A stretch of 64,000 nt of DNA from Pyrus communis (taxonomy: Eukaryota; Streptophyta; Magnoliopsida; Rosales; Rosaceae), in NCBI RefSeq assembly GCF_963583255.1, contig NC_084819.1:8326001-8390000 (forward strand), written 5' to 3'. The notes under the pieces are model-generated. The model worked only from the letters and a program-made list of their open reading frames with translations, had not been told where the DNA came from and did not search any database. Made by a program: the position numbers and the translations under genes. Positions 1 to 10,914 of this stretch are shown in pieces. Each line of letters opens with the position of its first letter. Position 1 is the first letter of the stretch.

Positions 1-413
1 AAAAAGACACAATTGCCTTGAGGCACACCCAGATTCCTCAGCACATGCAACAGACAATAACGACTCAATCGACGTTAAAGGTGATCAAAATGGCATTTAT
101 TCAAAATCCTCTCATCACTCCTCATCAAATCCCCAGTTCCTCACTCATAAGGTAACTCCCAATTATTCTTTTCAAATTGAGATTAATTACCAAATTAATT
201 GCAAGATATTATTTGACATAATATCTTGCAAAAATATTCAAAACACCACCATAAGTGGCCGGTCCCTATTTCTCCAAATAGGGCTGGCCACACCCCTATA
301 TATAGCCTTATATTTATTGTGGACGCGTGAGGCTCTTGGCCTGATCTTAGGTGTTAATTGTTTTGCAGGTGCATTTTTGTCCAAGAAGAAGAAGGCGGAA
401 ATTTGCATCCATA
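1..413 (+). repeat. 5' LTR of element A (left end outside window)
   Basis: Matches the 3' LTR over its whole visible length and ends at CCATA, corresponding to CCACA in the 3' copy. About 120 bases present in the 3' copy (after ATATTT at ~7849 up to GCGTGAGG at ~7974) are missing here, so this copy has a private internal deletion just downstream of its TATA box. Confidence 0.8.
297..305 (+). promoter_or_regulatory. TATA box of the 5' LTR of element A
   Basis: TATATATAG after a CACCCC tract. The same motif is kept in the 3' LTR. It is the expected core promoter of the retroelement transcript; sequence just downstream is deleted in this copy. Confidence 0.5.
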
Positions 414-434
414 AATTAGTGCTTTCATTGACAG
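414..434 (+). other. Primer-binding-site region of element A
   Basis: Directly inside the 5' LTR is AATTAGTGCTTTCATTGACA. The other Tat-type LTR in this window (minus strand, boundary near 44885) has AATTGGTGCTTTCACTGAGA at the same place, so this is the conserved leader/PBS position. The priming tRNA was not identified. Confidence 0.45.
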
Positions 435-1939
435 CCTTGATTCACACGCTCGAAGAAGATTCTCGCATTCAAGGTTTCTAATTTTTTGTTAATTCATAGA
501 TTTTTTGTACGTTTTCATTCCTAGAATTTTTTATACAAATTTTTTTTGAATAAACGTAAAAGAAAAGTACAATGACAAGAAATTCAGAAACCATGACGAA
601 GGGAACTTCCTACGTTCAAGGATTTGGACCACAACAATCCACGAGGCTCAATGCAATGGTGAGTGGAACAGCAGCACCCCCACGGGGCACCACCGTGGTA
701 ACTCACGGTGAGATTCGAGCCCAATGAGCAGGCCTCACCTTGCGGCTGCAAGCCCAGGCCCATGCCACCTTGCAGCAGCAAGCCTAGGCCTGCGCCACAA
801 GGGAACCCAGCTCAGCCACGGCAAGAGCAGCGGCCTAAACCTCACGGGCCTAAGGCCATCACGAGCCTAGTCCATTCCAAGGCCCAGCCCAAGACCAGAG
901 GACCCAAGCCGTGCCATTTCAAGCTTCAAGGGCGTAAGCCTAGGATGAGCTGACCCGAGCCACGACCTAGAGCGAGCTCAACGCGCACCCGAGCCGACCT
1001 CGGGTCGAACTTCCAGATATGCTGCACGTGGAGTAACCCACTCTTGTTGCTTCCCAAGTAGCCCAAACCGGTCCAAGAGCAGTTCAACCATCCTGATTTC
1101 AAATTTCTTAGCCGACAATTGAACCGGGGGCATTTTCACCAAATTTCTCTACGGATTTGATATTTCCCAACTCAAATCTCATGCCTAGAGTCTACCACAC
1201 TTCCACTACTCAAGGAGACGCATTTCATCCAAGCTCTTCCAACCTAAATGGTGAACAACACTTGTCTCGACAAGTCATAGAGTTGACAAGTGTCCTTGCA
1301 TATTATATGACCTTGGTGAATTAGCTCTTCCAGTATACCGAGATGCAACGTGCCCTTGACGAGGTGTCTCGAAGTAGGACAAGATCAGATGAAGCACCTC
1401 TCCAGCAGCGTCTCCACAAGCACTCACTAGATTAGCCACGAACCAAGCGTTCCTGCAATGTACACTCCTGACTGGGCCCTTGAGATAGCGTATACTCTTG
1501 TCTTAGCGTGCGAATAAGCGTGCACTCTTGGTTAGGCCCATGGACTAGCATACACTCACGGTTGGGACCACACTCCGATAATCAACATGAGCAACCTTCC
1601 AAGCGAAGTGTTCATTCACGGTTAGGCCAACAAAGAGCATCATCTACCACACATCGGAGTAGGTAGCACGACAGACGGAGAAAAACAATCACTCAATCCG
1701 GCTCAAGTTCAACTGGTAACCCGTGAGGAATTCACTCGTTTGCTAAGGATGTGCCACAAGCACCGTAGTCGCGGCATAGATGAGCTGAACACATAAAAGA
1801 GCAGCCTAAACCAGTAGGTCAAGACTTGAGGCAGCCGAAAGCTTCGCTGCTCCCAACAAAGGAAAATTCAGGAAGAAGTAGAGAGGTCATTGACCAAGCG
1901 ATTGTGTGACTTTCAACGTAATGAGGTCACTGATGAAGC
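435..1939 (+). other. Leader and 5' part of gag region of element A, no intact ORF
   Basis: Low-quality coding remnants only: proline/glutamine-rich short frames around 700-950 and many stops. By position this is the 5' leader and N-terminal gag of element A. Nothing beyond that is supported. Confidence 0.4.
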
Positions 1940-2560
1940 ATTATGGCGAGACATAACCAACATGAGCAGGTCACATTTCACGAACGAGATCAACTAGGCA
2001 AAGCCTCCATCCAAGTTGAGCATGCCACATTTCACATCTTTCAAATGAGATGGAGATCCGGAGAGATACTTGAAGCACTACCAGAGCACGATGGTCCTTT
2101 ATCGAAACAACGATGCCTTTATGTTCAAGATATTCACCACCATTTTGCAAGGCGAAGCGCAAGATTGGTTCCACACCCTACTGCCACGATCCATCTGGAT
2201 TTTTGATGAGCTTTCCTTGGTTTTCACCAAAGAATACTTATCTTATTGCTCGATCAAGAAGAAGTCCGACCATTTGTTCAATGTGAAGAAGAATCCAAAG
2301 TAGTCGCTCCGCCACTACGTGAAGAGGTTTAAAAAAGAAAATGCGAAGATAGTCTGAGGCAATGACTTGATAGCAAGTGTAGCCTTCCAAAAATGACTCC
2401 CAGCAAACCATCCACTATTCGGATAATTGATCATAAAAGAAAATCTAACTCTAGCAGACTCTTTCACTTTGGCAGAGAAGTATACACTTTACGACGAGGC
2501 TCGTCGATGCACATTTAAGGCAAATTCGAGTGATCTTGAATATGAAGTCCCTCACTACTC
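1940..2560 (+). pseudogene. gag (Retrotrans_gag) remnant of element A
   Basis: In the frame of the 77-aa ORF at 2070-2303 the sequence reads like the retrotransposon gag core: a YRNNDAFMFKIF segment, then GEAQDWFHTLLP, then FDELSLVFTKEY and SIKKKSDHLFNVKK. These are the conserved blocks of the plant gypsy gag domain, which packages element RNA in virus-like particles. Another frame continues with ENLTLADSFTLAEKYTLYDE (2427 on), the usual next gag block. A stop follows the first part and a frame change separates the two. No zinc knuckle was found downstream. Homology to gag is secure; function is lost. Confidence 0.75.
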
Positions 2561-3299
2561 TGAAAGAGATTCGAGTGATCTTGAATACGAGCCACACTCA
2601 ACCGTTTACCCTTGTGGTCCACTGATCAACGTGAGCTTTTTTTTTCGACTCAATAAAAAAAGAAGCAATAAGACAAATAAAACAATGAGTGTTAGAAAGC
2701 ATTCAAAGACTTGAAAAAGTACCTGACATCACTTCCCCAACTACCTGTATTCCACAGTTCAAAAATTATTCTTGATGCGGAAACCAACTACAGAAATTCA
2801 AAAGCTAACTTTGGTGACAGTTGTTATAAACCAGAAGCTTAAGTTATACCTTCAAACGCAAGCAGTCATCCTCATTAAGCACTATTCCACCAAATCCAAA
2901 TGCACGACGATAAAGGCGCAAACACTGGCGGATGCAAAGTTTTCTGACGCACGCAACAACTTAGCCTAAAAGGCGCACCAATGGTAGACGAACACTAGAA
3001 ACACACACTCGAAAGCAAGTTTTATCCTTGTCACCCCAAAAGATTATACATAGGAGAAACATGCACCGACAGTTGAGCATCACCTCATACTGCACGTTAC
3101 ACTGCCCTAGCTAACCCTTACTCCATAATTCAGCTTTAGAATGACCCAATACAGGCAGTTAAGCATCTCCTGCTGCATGTAACATAGCCCCAGCCCCACA
3201 GCTCCCTGACGTGCCTTCACGCCTAGCCTAGGCGACGCAACAGAGTAACCCAACGACACCTTAACGGCAACTAAGCATGCCTTAGCCAGCCTGCTTCAC
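2561..3299 (+). other. Junction region of element A lacking protease and RT
   Basis: Only short, unrelated frames occur here, including a CT/AT-rich stretch near 2640. In a complete element this interval should hold about 2 kb of protease and reverse transcriptase; neither an active-site DSGA-type motif nor a YxDD-type motif is seen, so those domains appear deleted. Confidence 0.5.
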
Positions 3300-3715
3300 C
3301 CGATGAAGACTTTTGGAATTTGCACATCGACGACCCATTCAACGACAAGGGCTCGAGAGCAGGCGTGGTCCTTATCACCCTAGACAGTTCGATGCTCAAG
3401 CAGGCAATCACTCTAGGCTTCAAAGCATCCAACAACGAAGCAGAGTACGAAGCCCTACTAGCAGACCTCCAATTGGAAAAAGACTTGGCAGTGAAAAAGC
3501 TTGCAATTCATTATGATTCCCAGCTAATCACCAGCCAGACTATTGGGGAATACACGGCAAAACATCTGAAGATGGCGACCCAAAGAATGTACGAAAACAA
3601 CTCGAGGTATTTCAGACTTACACTATCATTCAAGTTCCACGGCCAGACAACACCCACGCGGACGCGCTAGCCAGCCTAGGCTTCGCTCTCGACCACCAAC
3701 TCAAATGCTCTATTT
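3300..3715 (+). pseudogene. RNase H remnant (archaeal-like RNase H of Tat elements)
   Basis: The frame at 3320-3670 and its continuations show the RNase H pattern: an HIDDPFNDKGSRAGVVL start (normally H-V-D-G-A-S-N), the NNEAEYEALLADL helix with catalytic Glu, and an HYDSQLITSQT strand (normally HSDSQL). After a frameshift comes the final Asp-bearing block DNTHADALASL. The enzyme degrades the RNA strand of the RNA-DNA hybrid during reverse transcription. The first catalytic segment is altered and frameshifts are present. It sits directly before integrase, as expected for the second RNase H of Tat elements. Confidence 0.75.
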
Positions 3716-3884
3716 TGGTGAAGTATCTAGGCAAGCCAAGCATAAAGGCGAAGCCAACAACCGAGGTGTCGCAGGTTAGTAGAACTCCAAACTAGCAAGA
3801 TTCCATTATAGACTACTTGGTTAATGGCACACTCCCTATGAAAAAATTGGAGTCTAGAAAGCTCTAAACAAAGGCAGCATGCTA

Positions 3885-5022
3885 CTATATGTGGAATGGC
3901 ATTCTCATCCGAAAATTCTACACCGGACCACATCTTCGCTACCTAACGCCTCCCGACAACCTAAAGGTTCTAAACTTAATCCATGAAGGTGTTTGTGGAA
4001 ATTATTCCTAAGGTCGATCCTTAGCACAAAAGGCTCTAAACGTAGGCTACTACTGGCCTACTATGCATCAAGACACTAAGGAGTTTGTACAAAAATGTGA
4101 TCGCTGCCAACACTACAAGCCGGTACCAACACTACCTGCCAGCAAACTACACTCGTAGATGAGTCATTGGCCGTTCATGCAGTGGACAATCGACTTGGTA
4201 GGGCTAATGCCGCCTGCTACTGGAGGCAGAGGCATGACGATCGTGGCAACTGACTACTTCACCAAGTAGGTGGAAGCAAAGCCTATGATAACCACAACTT
4301 AGATGGATATAGAGCGTTTCATATTGAGGAACATCATTTACCAATTTGGCATCCCGCAATCCATCATCATAGACAATGGTCCATAATTCGTAGGCAAAGA
4401 TTTGGTGAAGTTCTTCCAAAATTATGGCATCAAGTATCACATGTCCATGCTGAAGTATCCTCAAGGCAATGGGCAGGACGAACATCCAACAAGATGATTC
4501 CCAATTGCCTCAAGAAATCCCTCTCCGACAAGAAGGGAAAATGGCCAAGCGAACTTCCCGGATGTCTATGAGTGTATCGCACAACCAAACGATAAACAAC
4601 CGGTGAAACTCCTTTCTCTTTGGCATTTGGTTCAAAAGTAATCATTCATCCAAATGTCATCGTGCCAAGTATCAGTACTCTATTTCCAAGCATCGAGCAG
4701 AACAGAAAGGAGATGGCCACAAAGATCTGGCAGAGGATAAACGCGAGAAGGCTATCACTGCATTGCAGCCTACCAACAACAGCTTATCTCCAACTAAAAC
4801 AAAAGGACCAAAATCCAGCAGTTCCAGCCTGGAGATCGATTCCTAAGAAAAGCTTTCATTATTGCCCGCAGAGAAAGCACCAAAAAGATAGATCCCATTT
4901 GGGAATGTCTGTACAAGATCAACAGAGTAGGCAACAAGGGTAGTTACACCCTCACCACCGTGAACGACAAAGAGATCGAAAAGCAGTGGAACGCCTACAA
5001 TTTGATGAAGTACCATGAGTGA
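3885..5022 (+). pseudogene. Integrase remnant of element A
   Basis: Translation in pieces gives the integrase zinc-binding part (an H-E-G-V-C-G stretch near 3980 and C-D-R-C near 4105), then the catalytic core with WTIDLVG near 4190, VATDYFTK near 4245 and IIIDNGP near 4370 (core Asp residues), then QGNGQ where the catalytic-Glu block should be. It ends with a C-terminal IN domain reading WECLYKINRVGNKGSYTL and a stop at 5020-5022. The enzyme would insert element DNA into the genome. At least four in-frame stops (near 4158, 4267, 4301 and 4384) and later frameshifts make it a clear pseudogene. Confidence 0.85.
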
Positions 5023-6279
5023 CCTCCCGCTACATCAAAGCCTGAAAACTCAAACAGCTTGACAGGTACCACCTTGCAAGCCGAGGACTATTTAGTTGTT
5101 ATGCAGTTCCTACTTTACAACTAAGTTTTCGTTCATTTCATTCGTTTTTCAATAAGGAATTCAGAAGTAACCTACAACTTGGCTCAACTGCATGCTTACA
5201 ATAACTGATCACTCATGCACTTCAAAAGAAGATCATGCCCTTCTTAGGGACTTATCGCATGAATTGCGCCCCTTGGGGACCAACCATGCTCTCCAGTTCG
5301 AAAAGGTAAACTAATTCCCTAACACCCACATGGGTCTGCTCCCCAATACAGGAGGCTAAAATATACACTCCAAATATCCAAACATGGATGAGTCGGGCTG
5401 TCCTGGTGTAACTAGGTGCACGATGGCTTGTGTCGGGATTCCTAGAAGTAGCCACAATGGTTTTTTTCAAAGCTTAGCTAACTCAAGGATTTTATGTCTC
5501 ATGGCCTCATTCGTGAGGAACCGGGCTTCAAAGACGAATGAGGCACATACTTAGTAAGCCCTATGAGCGGCTGCCCTGGAACCCTAAAGCTGCTACCAAG
5601 TGCACTAAGGTAGCCTACAGTTTCTAGAAGATTGCCTAAAGCTTGCCTTTCGAGCAGTAAGCCACGCTAAACTTATACAACTGCATATTTCTTGTGAAAG
5701 GTTAAACAATTAACGTGCATATACAAAGTTCTATCCATTGCCAACATGTTATGCAGTCGATAAGCTTCACCTCTGCCAAGTGCGGAATGATTGTCTAGAT
5801 TTACACTAATTCCTAAAGTGTTGTGATACATGTTATGCAACCTACGAAATTGGTTACATAAAAAGCAAGGAGTTCGTTGGGACCCTTACTTATGAAATTC
5901 TATACAACCGCGTACTTTTGCTACGAAAGGTTAGCGAATTTCATGACCCAAAAATATTTAGTATATTGTGATGCAGGCCAAGGTTAACAGCCAAGTGGTC
6001 ACGCAGACACGTCTACTTCTGTAAGTAAGGCGTTCAGCTGCCGACCCTATGGCTAACAACTTTGCAAAAGTTCTATACCAACATATATGGTTGCATAGGT
6101 TACGCGGGCCTGTCTGCTTATAGAAAAGCAGCACACCTGCCGTTGGTCTAAAGGTCACAGGTTAGGCGTAAACAAAAGAAGCAAAAACAAAGAAAAACGG
6201 AGGAAGCAAGTTTATTAAATTTTCTAGCAAAATTGATAAATAAATAACAAAGGCCGAAAGCCGAATGATCGGCCTAACT
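5023..6279 (+). other. Noncoding 3' interior of element A
   Basis: No coding domain. Segments around 5670-5720, 5890-5940 and 6065-6105 share a loosely repeated theme (a CTATACAACNGCNTA-like core followed by GAAAGGTTA in the first two), suggesting a decayed tandem array. Such arrays are common downstream of integrase in Tat elements. Confidence 0.35.
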
Positions 6280-7080
6280 CTGAATAAGCGAAGCATCGAG
6301 CCCAGCTTTCTCACCCTTCAACTGATTGTTCTCCTCGAGCAGACCAACACGGAGCATTGCAGCTCATCCACTTCCTTCTTCAGACTTTCGTTGACCTTCG
6401 GTGCACCTTAGAGTTCCAACACTTGGGGTTCAAGCCTATTGATGATCTTCTTGAAGTGGATCACTTAATTATAAGCAGCAATTAACTCTTCATCCTTTGC
6501 ATAAGCAACAGAACGAAGCTAAAAAATAGAATGCTTAAGATCTTGAATCTGAGGTATGTAACATCCAATCTGCTTCTCTGCACTTTCATACTTAACTTGG
6601 ATCGCGTCAAGCCTAGTCTTCAAGTCAACGATCTCTTGGCGAGCGGTCTCAAGCTGCAGAGAAGTAGGGGCAGAGATATTAAACCCCTTCAAAGCAACGA
6701 GCTCAGACTCCAACCTTTTGATCTTCTCGGCAGAGGAATAAGTTTCAGCTGCCTAATCTTTGCCACCTCCTTGGCAGCCTTGGTATCCTTTTGATTAAGG
6801 AGCATAGAGTCAGTTGCCAAAATCGTCATTTTCTGCATCATAGCAAGCAGAGCAGTTCTTCTATATTTGGTTGTATGCTTCACAAAGGAACTTGGGTAAA
6901 CAACCCTTTTAACGCCCAGCTCCTTAATCTGCGGCCCCAACCACACAGCTGCCTTGGGCTTTAGCCAAGCTGAGCAACCGAAGCAGTGGTCTCTGCCACA
7001 ACACTCCTCGACCTATGTCGAGCTGACTCTTGGCTCCTACCAACCAACTCTTAGCTTCTGCTAGCCAACTTGTTGCACCA
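6280..7080 (-). pseudogene. Antisense coiled-coil ORF remnant in element A
   Basis: Read on the minus strand, frames at 6689-6946, 6519-6713 and on to about 6280 form a decayed protein. It has a lysine/methionine-rich N-terminal part, then heptad-like blocks such as TARQEIVDLKTRLDAIQVKY and a further ELQ/LKKEVDELQ stretch. These predict a long coiled coil. The frame is broken into at least three pieces. It lies antisense between integrase and the 3' LTR, the same position and orientation as the 213-aa antisense ORF of element C. Extra antisense ORFs at this place are known in Tat-lineage elements; their function is not established. Confidence 0.5.
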
Positions 7081-7472
7081 CCCCGACGGCTGCCCTGCGA
7101 CAGCACTATCTAAGAAGAAGATAAGGAAAATTAAATTTTCTTACCTCGGTGCAACTCAGAGAAGACGAAGAAAACAACGAAAGATGGTCTTTTGCACGAG
7201 CAAGTGTAAAAGATTGCTAGGGGAGGGGGAACAAATATCCTTTAACTTTCTCTTTTTTGAAGGATAGAATAAATTGCTATCCGAAGTTTATTTAATCATC
7301 TACTTAAGGTAAACTTAAACAAACTTTAGAAGTGATTAATTTCCCTTTCCTAGAAAGATCTAATTTCCAATTAAAGAGGGAATCTACATCAAAATAGGAA
7401 ATAATCCTATGTTTTCTAAAGCAAGAGATGAGCTCTCCACCTGCTACTCTTTCCTGCAAGTACCCCAACAAG

Positions 7473-8063
7473 TGTGGGGGCATTTATGGAACCAAAAATA
7501 ATCAAGAAAATTATGTAGGCGACACATGGACTTTTGGGTTAAAAAGACAAAATTATCCTTGAGGCACACCAGGATTCCCACGCGCATGCAATGGATAATA
7601 ATGGCTCAATCAAGGTCAAAAGTGATCAAAATGGTATTTATTCAAAACCCTCTCATCACTCCTCATCAAATCATCATCCATAAGGTAACTCCCAATTATT
7701 CTTTTCAAATTGGGATTACTTACCAAATTAATTGCAGGATATTATTTGACATAATATCTTGCAATAATATTCAAAACATCACCATAAGTGGCCAGTCCCT
7801 ATTTCTCCAAATAGGGCCAGCCACACCCCTATATATAGCCCCATATTTCTCCAAAAACCTAAGTCCAATTCTCTCCTAAAATTCTCTAAACACTTTCTCT
7901 TTCAAATTCTAACATTGGCATCAGAGACTCTTCGGCCAAAGCACCCCCCCCCAAAAAAAAAATCATCGTGTGCGCGTGAGGCTCTTGGCCTTGATCTTAA
8001 GTGTTAATTGTTTTGCAGGTACATTTTCGTCCAAGAAGAAGAAGGTGGAAATTTGCATCCACA
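7473..8063 (+). repeat. 3' LTR of element A
   Basis: Direct repeat of bases 1-413. The left boundary is uncertain by 10-20 bases and lies at or just after the AGTGTGGGGG polypurine tract; the right end is CCACA. It contains a C8-A10 run near 7945 and retains the ~120 bases missing from the 5' copy. Confidence 0.75.
7830..7838 (+). promoter_or_regulatory. TATA box of the 3' LTR of element A
   Basis: TATATATAG at the position equivalent to the 5' LTR motif, followed by a CT-rich stretch typical of a transcription start region. Confidence 0.45.
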
Positions 8064-8089
8064 GTTATACATTCAATTACTAGTATTGC

Positions 8090-8435
8090 AAATATCGGTC
8101 CTTAAGATTAGTATAACTCCTTACTGTAGTCTTTGATATTGAAATCGATATAAGTGATCCCTAATTTATACACCTTAAAACATTTGATCATTCCGTAAAA
8201 TATATAGCAATATCCTCATTAAGTGGAGGGGTTGGTTTGACAAAAATATCCTTAAAAAAATGGTCACACGTAGTCGTTCACGTGACAATTTAACGAGGTT
8301 ATTCACAGATTTTTCATGGAATGACCAAAATGATTTACGGTGGGCAAATTTACGGACCACTTATAACGATTTTCATTGTCAGAGACCAAAGTGAGGAGTT
8401 GTATGCCAATTTCAGAAACTATTTTGGCAAAAGTA
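8090..8435. repeat. Inverted-repeat MITE / small fold-back element
   Basis: The left arm (about 8090-8205) read forward resembles the reverse complement of the right arm (about 8315-8435). Shared blocks include TATAACTCCT / CATACAACTCCT, GATATAAGTGATCC / GTTATAAGTGGTCC and TTTGATCATTCC / TTTGGTCATTCC. Identity is roughly 70-75 percent by eye. There is no ORF. It lies just outside the right end of element A. Confidence 0.55.
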
Positions 8436-9315
8436 AACGCTTGTAACCAATTGCTACGCCTTTTTCATTTTGATGACTTCTAATATCCTAAAATTATTGA
8501 TTAAACATACATGATCTAGCAAACGGACCAATTACCACCAAAAGTCAGTCCTCTTCGCCAACCTGTTAATTTGGTATGGGAGGGAGCGTAGTACTATCCC
8601 GAATCTCTTCTCTGTACTATAAAGAATGGCAGAATTGTAGCATGACCAATGAACATTATGTAAAGGGAATTCTGAAGAAGTATCATAACTTATTTTCAAT
8701 GAAATTATGGATGCAGACAATAAGTCAGCCAGTCCTGCTGAAAGAAATTTCAGTTAGAAAGGAAATGTAAAAAAGTCCATTCTGGCATGTTTACAACGCC
8801 ATTTTTTGTGTGGGTGCTTATAGCTTCAATGGTAAAAAGTTAATCCCTATATCGAAAAGTTTGGTTATTGTCTTCCTCTTCTTTTGTTTGTACAAGCGAT
8901 ATTACGGAAGAAGAAAATTAAATTTAAGACTTTGAGGATATGAATAAATATTCTTAACCAACTAAGCTACAAATTTCTTATATCTTTTTCATCTTCTTCT
9001 ATAAATGAAATAAAAAAAATAAAAAAACGGCTAGTTTTCCTCACGTAACGACCAAACAACTTCAAAGGTGTGAGTGATGTAAATTTTCTTAACCTTTTGA
9101 CCTACAAGCATTTTGCTATCTGATGTAAAATTGAAGGGGCATTATTGTTGTTATTGAATTTTTAAGGCCTATAAGGATGCCCAAATTAGAGCTCAAATAT
9201 TAATTCGATGTTTTGGGCATTTTTTTTTTTTTGGGTAGTCGCTCTTAATTAATAATTCAGCATCACCTACCTCTCTATAACAAGGAAGTTTGGTTCCAAA
9301 AAAGTAGATAAACTT
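8436..9315. other. Intergenic, AT-rich, nothing recognised
   Basis: Short random frames only, with poly-T and poly-A runs. No RNA gene, LTR or conserved protein fragment was seen. Confidence 0.4.
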
Positions 9316-9320
9316 CACTT

Positions 9321-9676
9321 TGTTATAAATAGGTCAAAGTTAGAGAGATAACCTTTTAGTGAATTGAGTAAGTCAGGTGTAAAATGTCACACTGAAACTA
9401 TAGCACAAGAGGATAACAAATAAAAGACGGAGGAATAGATGATGTTATTGATCTTTTCTCTCGTTCTCTTCTACTATATTGATTGATAGCAGTCAGAGTG
9501 CTTTATTTATAGAGCAACTCTGTATTATTACATTTTGAATATTTACACCACACCTTTGACAAATGATCTCCACATATCAATATTCTGCCAAGGTTTTCAA
9601 TGCTGTGACAAGGTTTTCAATACTGTGGCAAGGTTTTCAATACGGTGGCATTCATTACCCACTAGTATTTTCAACA
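9321..9676 (-). repeat. 3' LTR of element B
   Basis: Begins TG and ends CA on either strand, 356 bp. Inside are three near-copies of a CAAGGTTTTCAAT motif (9590-9640). The adjacent CAAGGGGGAG (minus strand, just inside the LTR) is the polypurine tract. Confidence 0.9.
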
Positions 9677-9699
9677 CTCCCCCTTGAATGCCCACATAT

Positions 9700-9945
9700 C
9701 AACATCAGTTGCCTCGTTAAAACCTTGCTTGGAAAAACCTAGTGGGACAAAACCATAGCGAAGGAAAAAGAGTACAACTTTTCCTGGATTGTTGATATAG
9801 TGTCAAGTATGCTTATGTTGCCTCGTTAAAACCTTGATAGGAAAAACCCAGTGGGAAGTTGATATAGTGTCAAGTATGCTTATGTTGCCTCGTTAAAACC
9901 TTGATAGGAAAAACCCAGTGGGAAAAATCCTAATCGAAGGAAAAA
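9700..9945 (-). repeat. Tandem repeats in the 3' untranslated region of element B
   Basis: A 68-base unit containing TTGCCTCGTTAAAACCTTGA and AAAAACCCAGTGGGA occurs twice in direct tandem (about 9790-9857 and 9858-9925). A more diverged copy starts near 9710. The stretch lies between the end of RNase H and the polypurine tract. Confidence 0.75.
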
Positions 9946-10032
9946 GAGTACAACAAGCATGTATCATGGATGATCCCCCTGATATGTATCTCCCCCTGAT
10001 TCCGCATTCTCCAAATTTAGCTGTTTGGTAAG

Positions 10033-10909
10033 TCAATGTAATCCGATACTTTGCACTAACTTCTGAAACGTGCACTTTGGTAGAGATTTAGTGAACGAGT
10101 CTGCCAGATTTTCATTCAAACGGATTTGTCTGACTTCAATAACTTTAGCCTTCTGAAGCTCATGTGCACTAAAAAACTTTGGAGATATGTGTTTAGTCTT
10201 ATCGCCCTTGATGAATCCTTCATTCATTTGGGCAACACAGGCTGCATTATCTTCATGAATGACAGTTGGATTGTCTGTCTTCGAAGTTAAACCACATGAA
10301 TTCCGGATATGATGGATCATTGATCTTAACCAAGAACATTCACGACTTGCTTCACGTAAAGCAAGTATTTCTGAATGATTTGAAGATGTAGCAATTAATG
10401 TTTGCTTGGTTGAGCGCCATGAGATTGTTGTATCTCCATTCTTAAACACAAATTCAGTTTGTGAGCGGGCTTTATGCAGATCAAAAAGAAAACCAACATC
10501 TGCATATTCAACAAGGACCTGGTCATTTGTGGAGTTCTTTGAGTAGAAGAGATCCATGTCTGTTGTCCCACGAAGGTATCGCAATACATCTTTGATACCC
10601 TTCCAATGGCGAATTGTTGGAGCAGAGCTATACCTTGCTAACAAGTTAACTGAAAAAGCTATATCTAGTCTAGTACATTGTGCTAAATACAACAAAGCAC
10701 CTACTGCACTCAGATATGGTACTTCTGGACCAAGGACTAGTTCATCATCTTCTTTTAGACGGAATGGATCTTTCTTAATGTCCAAAGAACAAACGACCAT
10801 TGGCGTGCTGAGTGGATAAGCCTTGTCCATACCAAATCGCTTCAGAATTTTTTCAATGCAAGCTGATTGGTGGACCAAAATTCCACTAGCACAATGCTCG
10901 ATCTGCAGG
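10033..10909 (-). pseudogene. 3' part of copia RT plus RNase H (element B)
   Basis: The 281-aa frame starts inside the RT domain (ILKRFGMDKAYPLSTPM) and runs through the linker (YLSAVGALLYLAQCTRLDI, HWKGIKDVLRYLRGT) into copia RNase H. RNase H shows YADVGF where YADAGY/YSDAD is usual, SSNHSEILALREA, HEDNAACVAQM and a final ENLADSFTKSLP block, then a natural stop. The frame is open to the edge of the element C insertion at 10910-10914. The other half of RT resumes at 19909. The catalytic YVDD is on that other side, so this piece cannot make a working RT. Confidence 0.88.
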
Positions 10910-10914
10910 CCGAG

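Larger units (their letters stand above)
1..8063 (+). mobile_element. Element A: decayed Ty3/gypsy LTR retrotransposon, Tat-like
   Basis: Bases 1-413 and about 7473-8063 are direct repeats (the run beginning AAAAAGACA recurs near 7541), so they are the two LTRs of one plus-strand element whose first ~65 bases lie left of the window. Between them, in order, are a gag remnant, an RNase H remnant and an integrase remnant, then a long noncoding stretch and an antisense coiled-coil ORF remnant. Protease and reverse transcriptase are not recognisable between gag (ends ~2560) and RNase H (starts ~3300), which suggests an internal deletion. An RNase H of the NNEAEYEAL type just before integrase, plus extra ORFs near the 3' LTR, are known features of the Tat lineage. 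Many stops and frameshifts show it is old and inactive. Confidence 0.82.
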
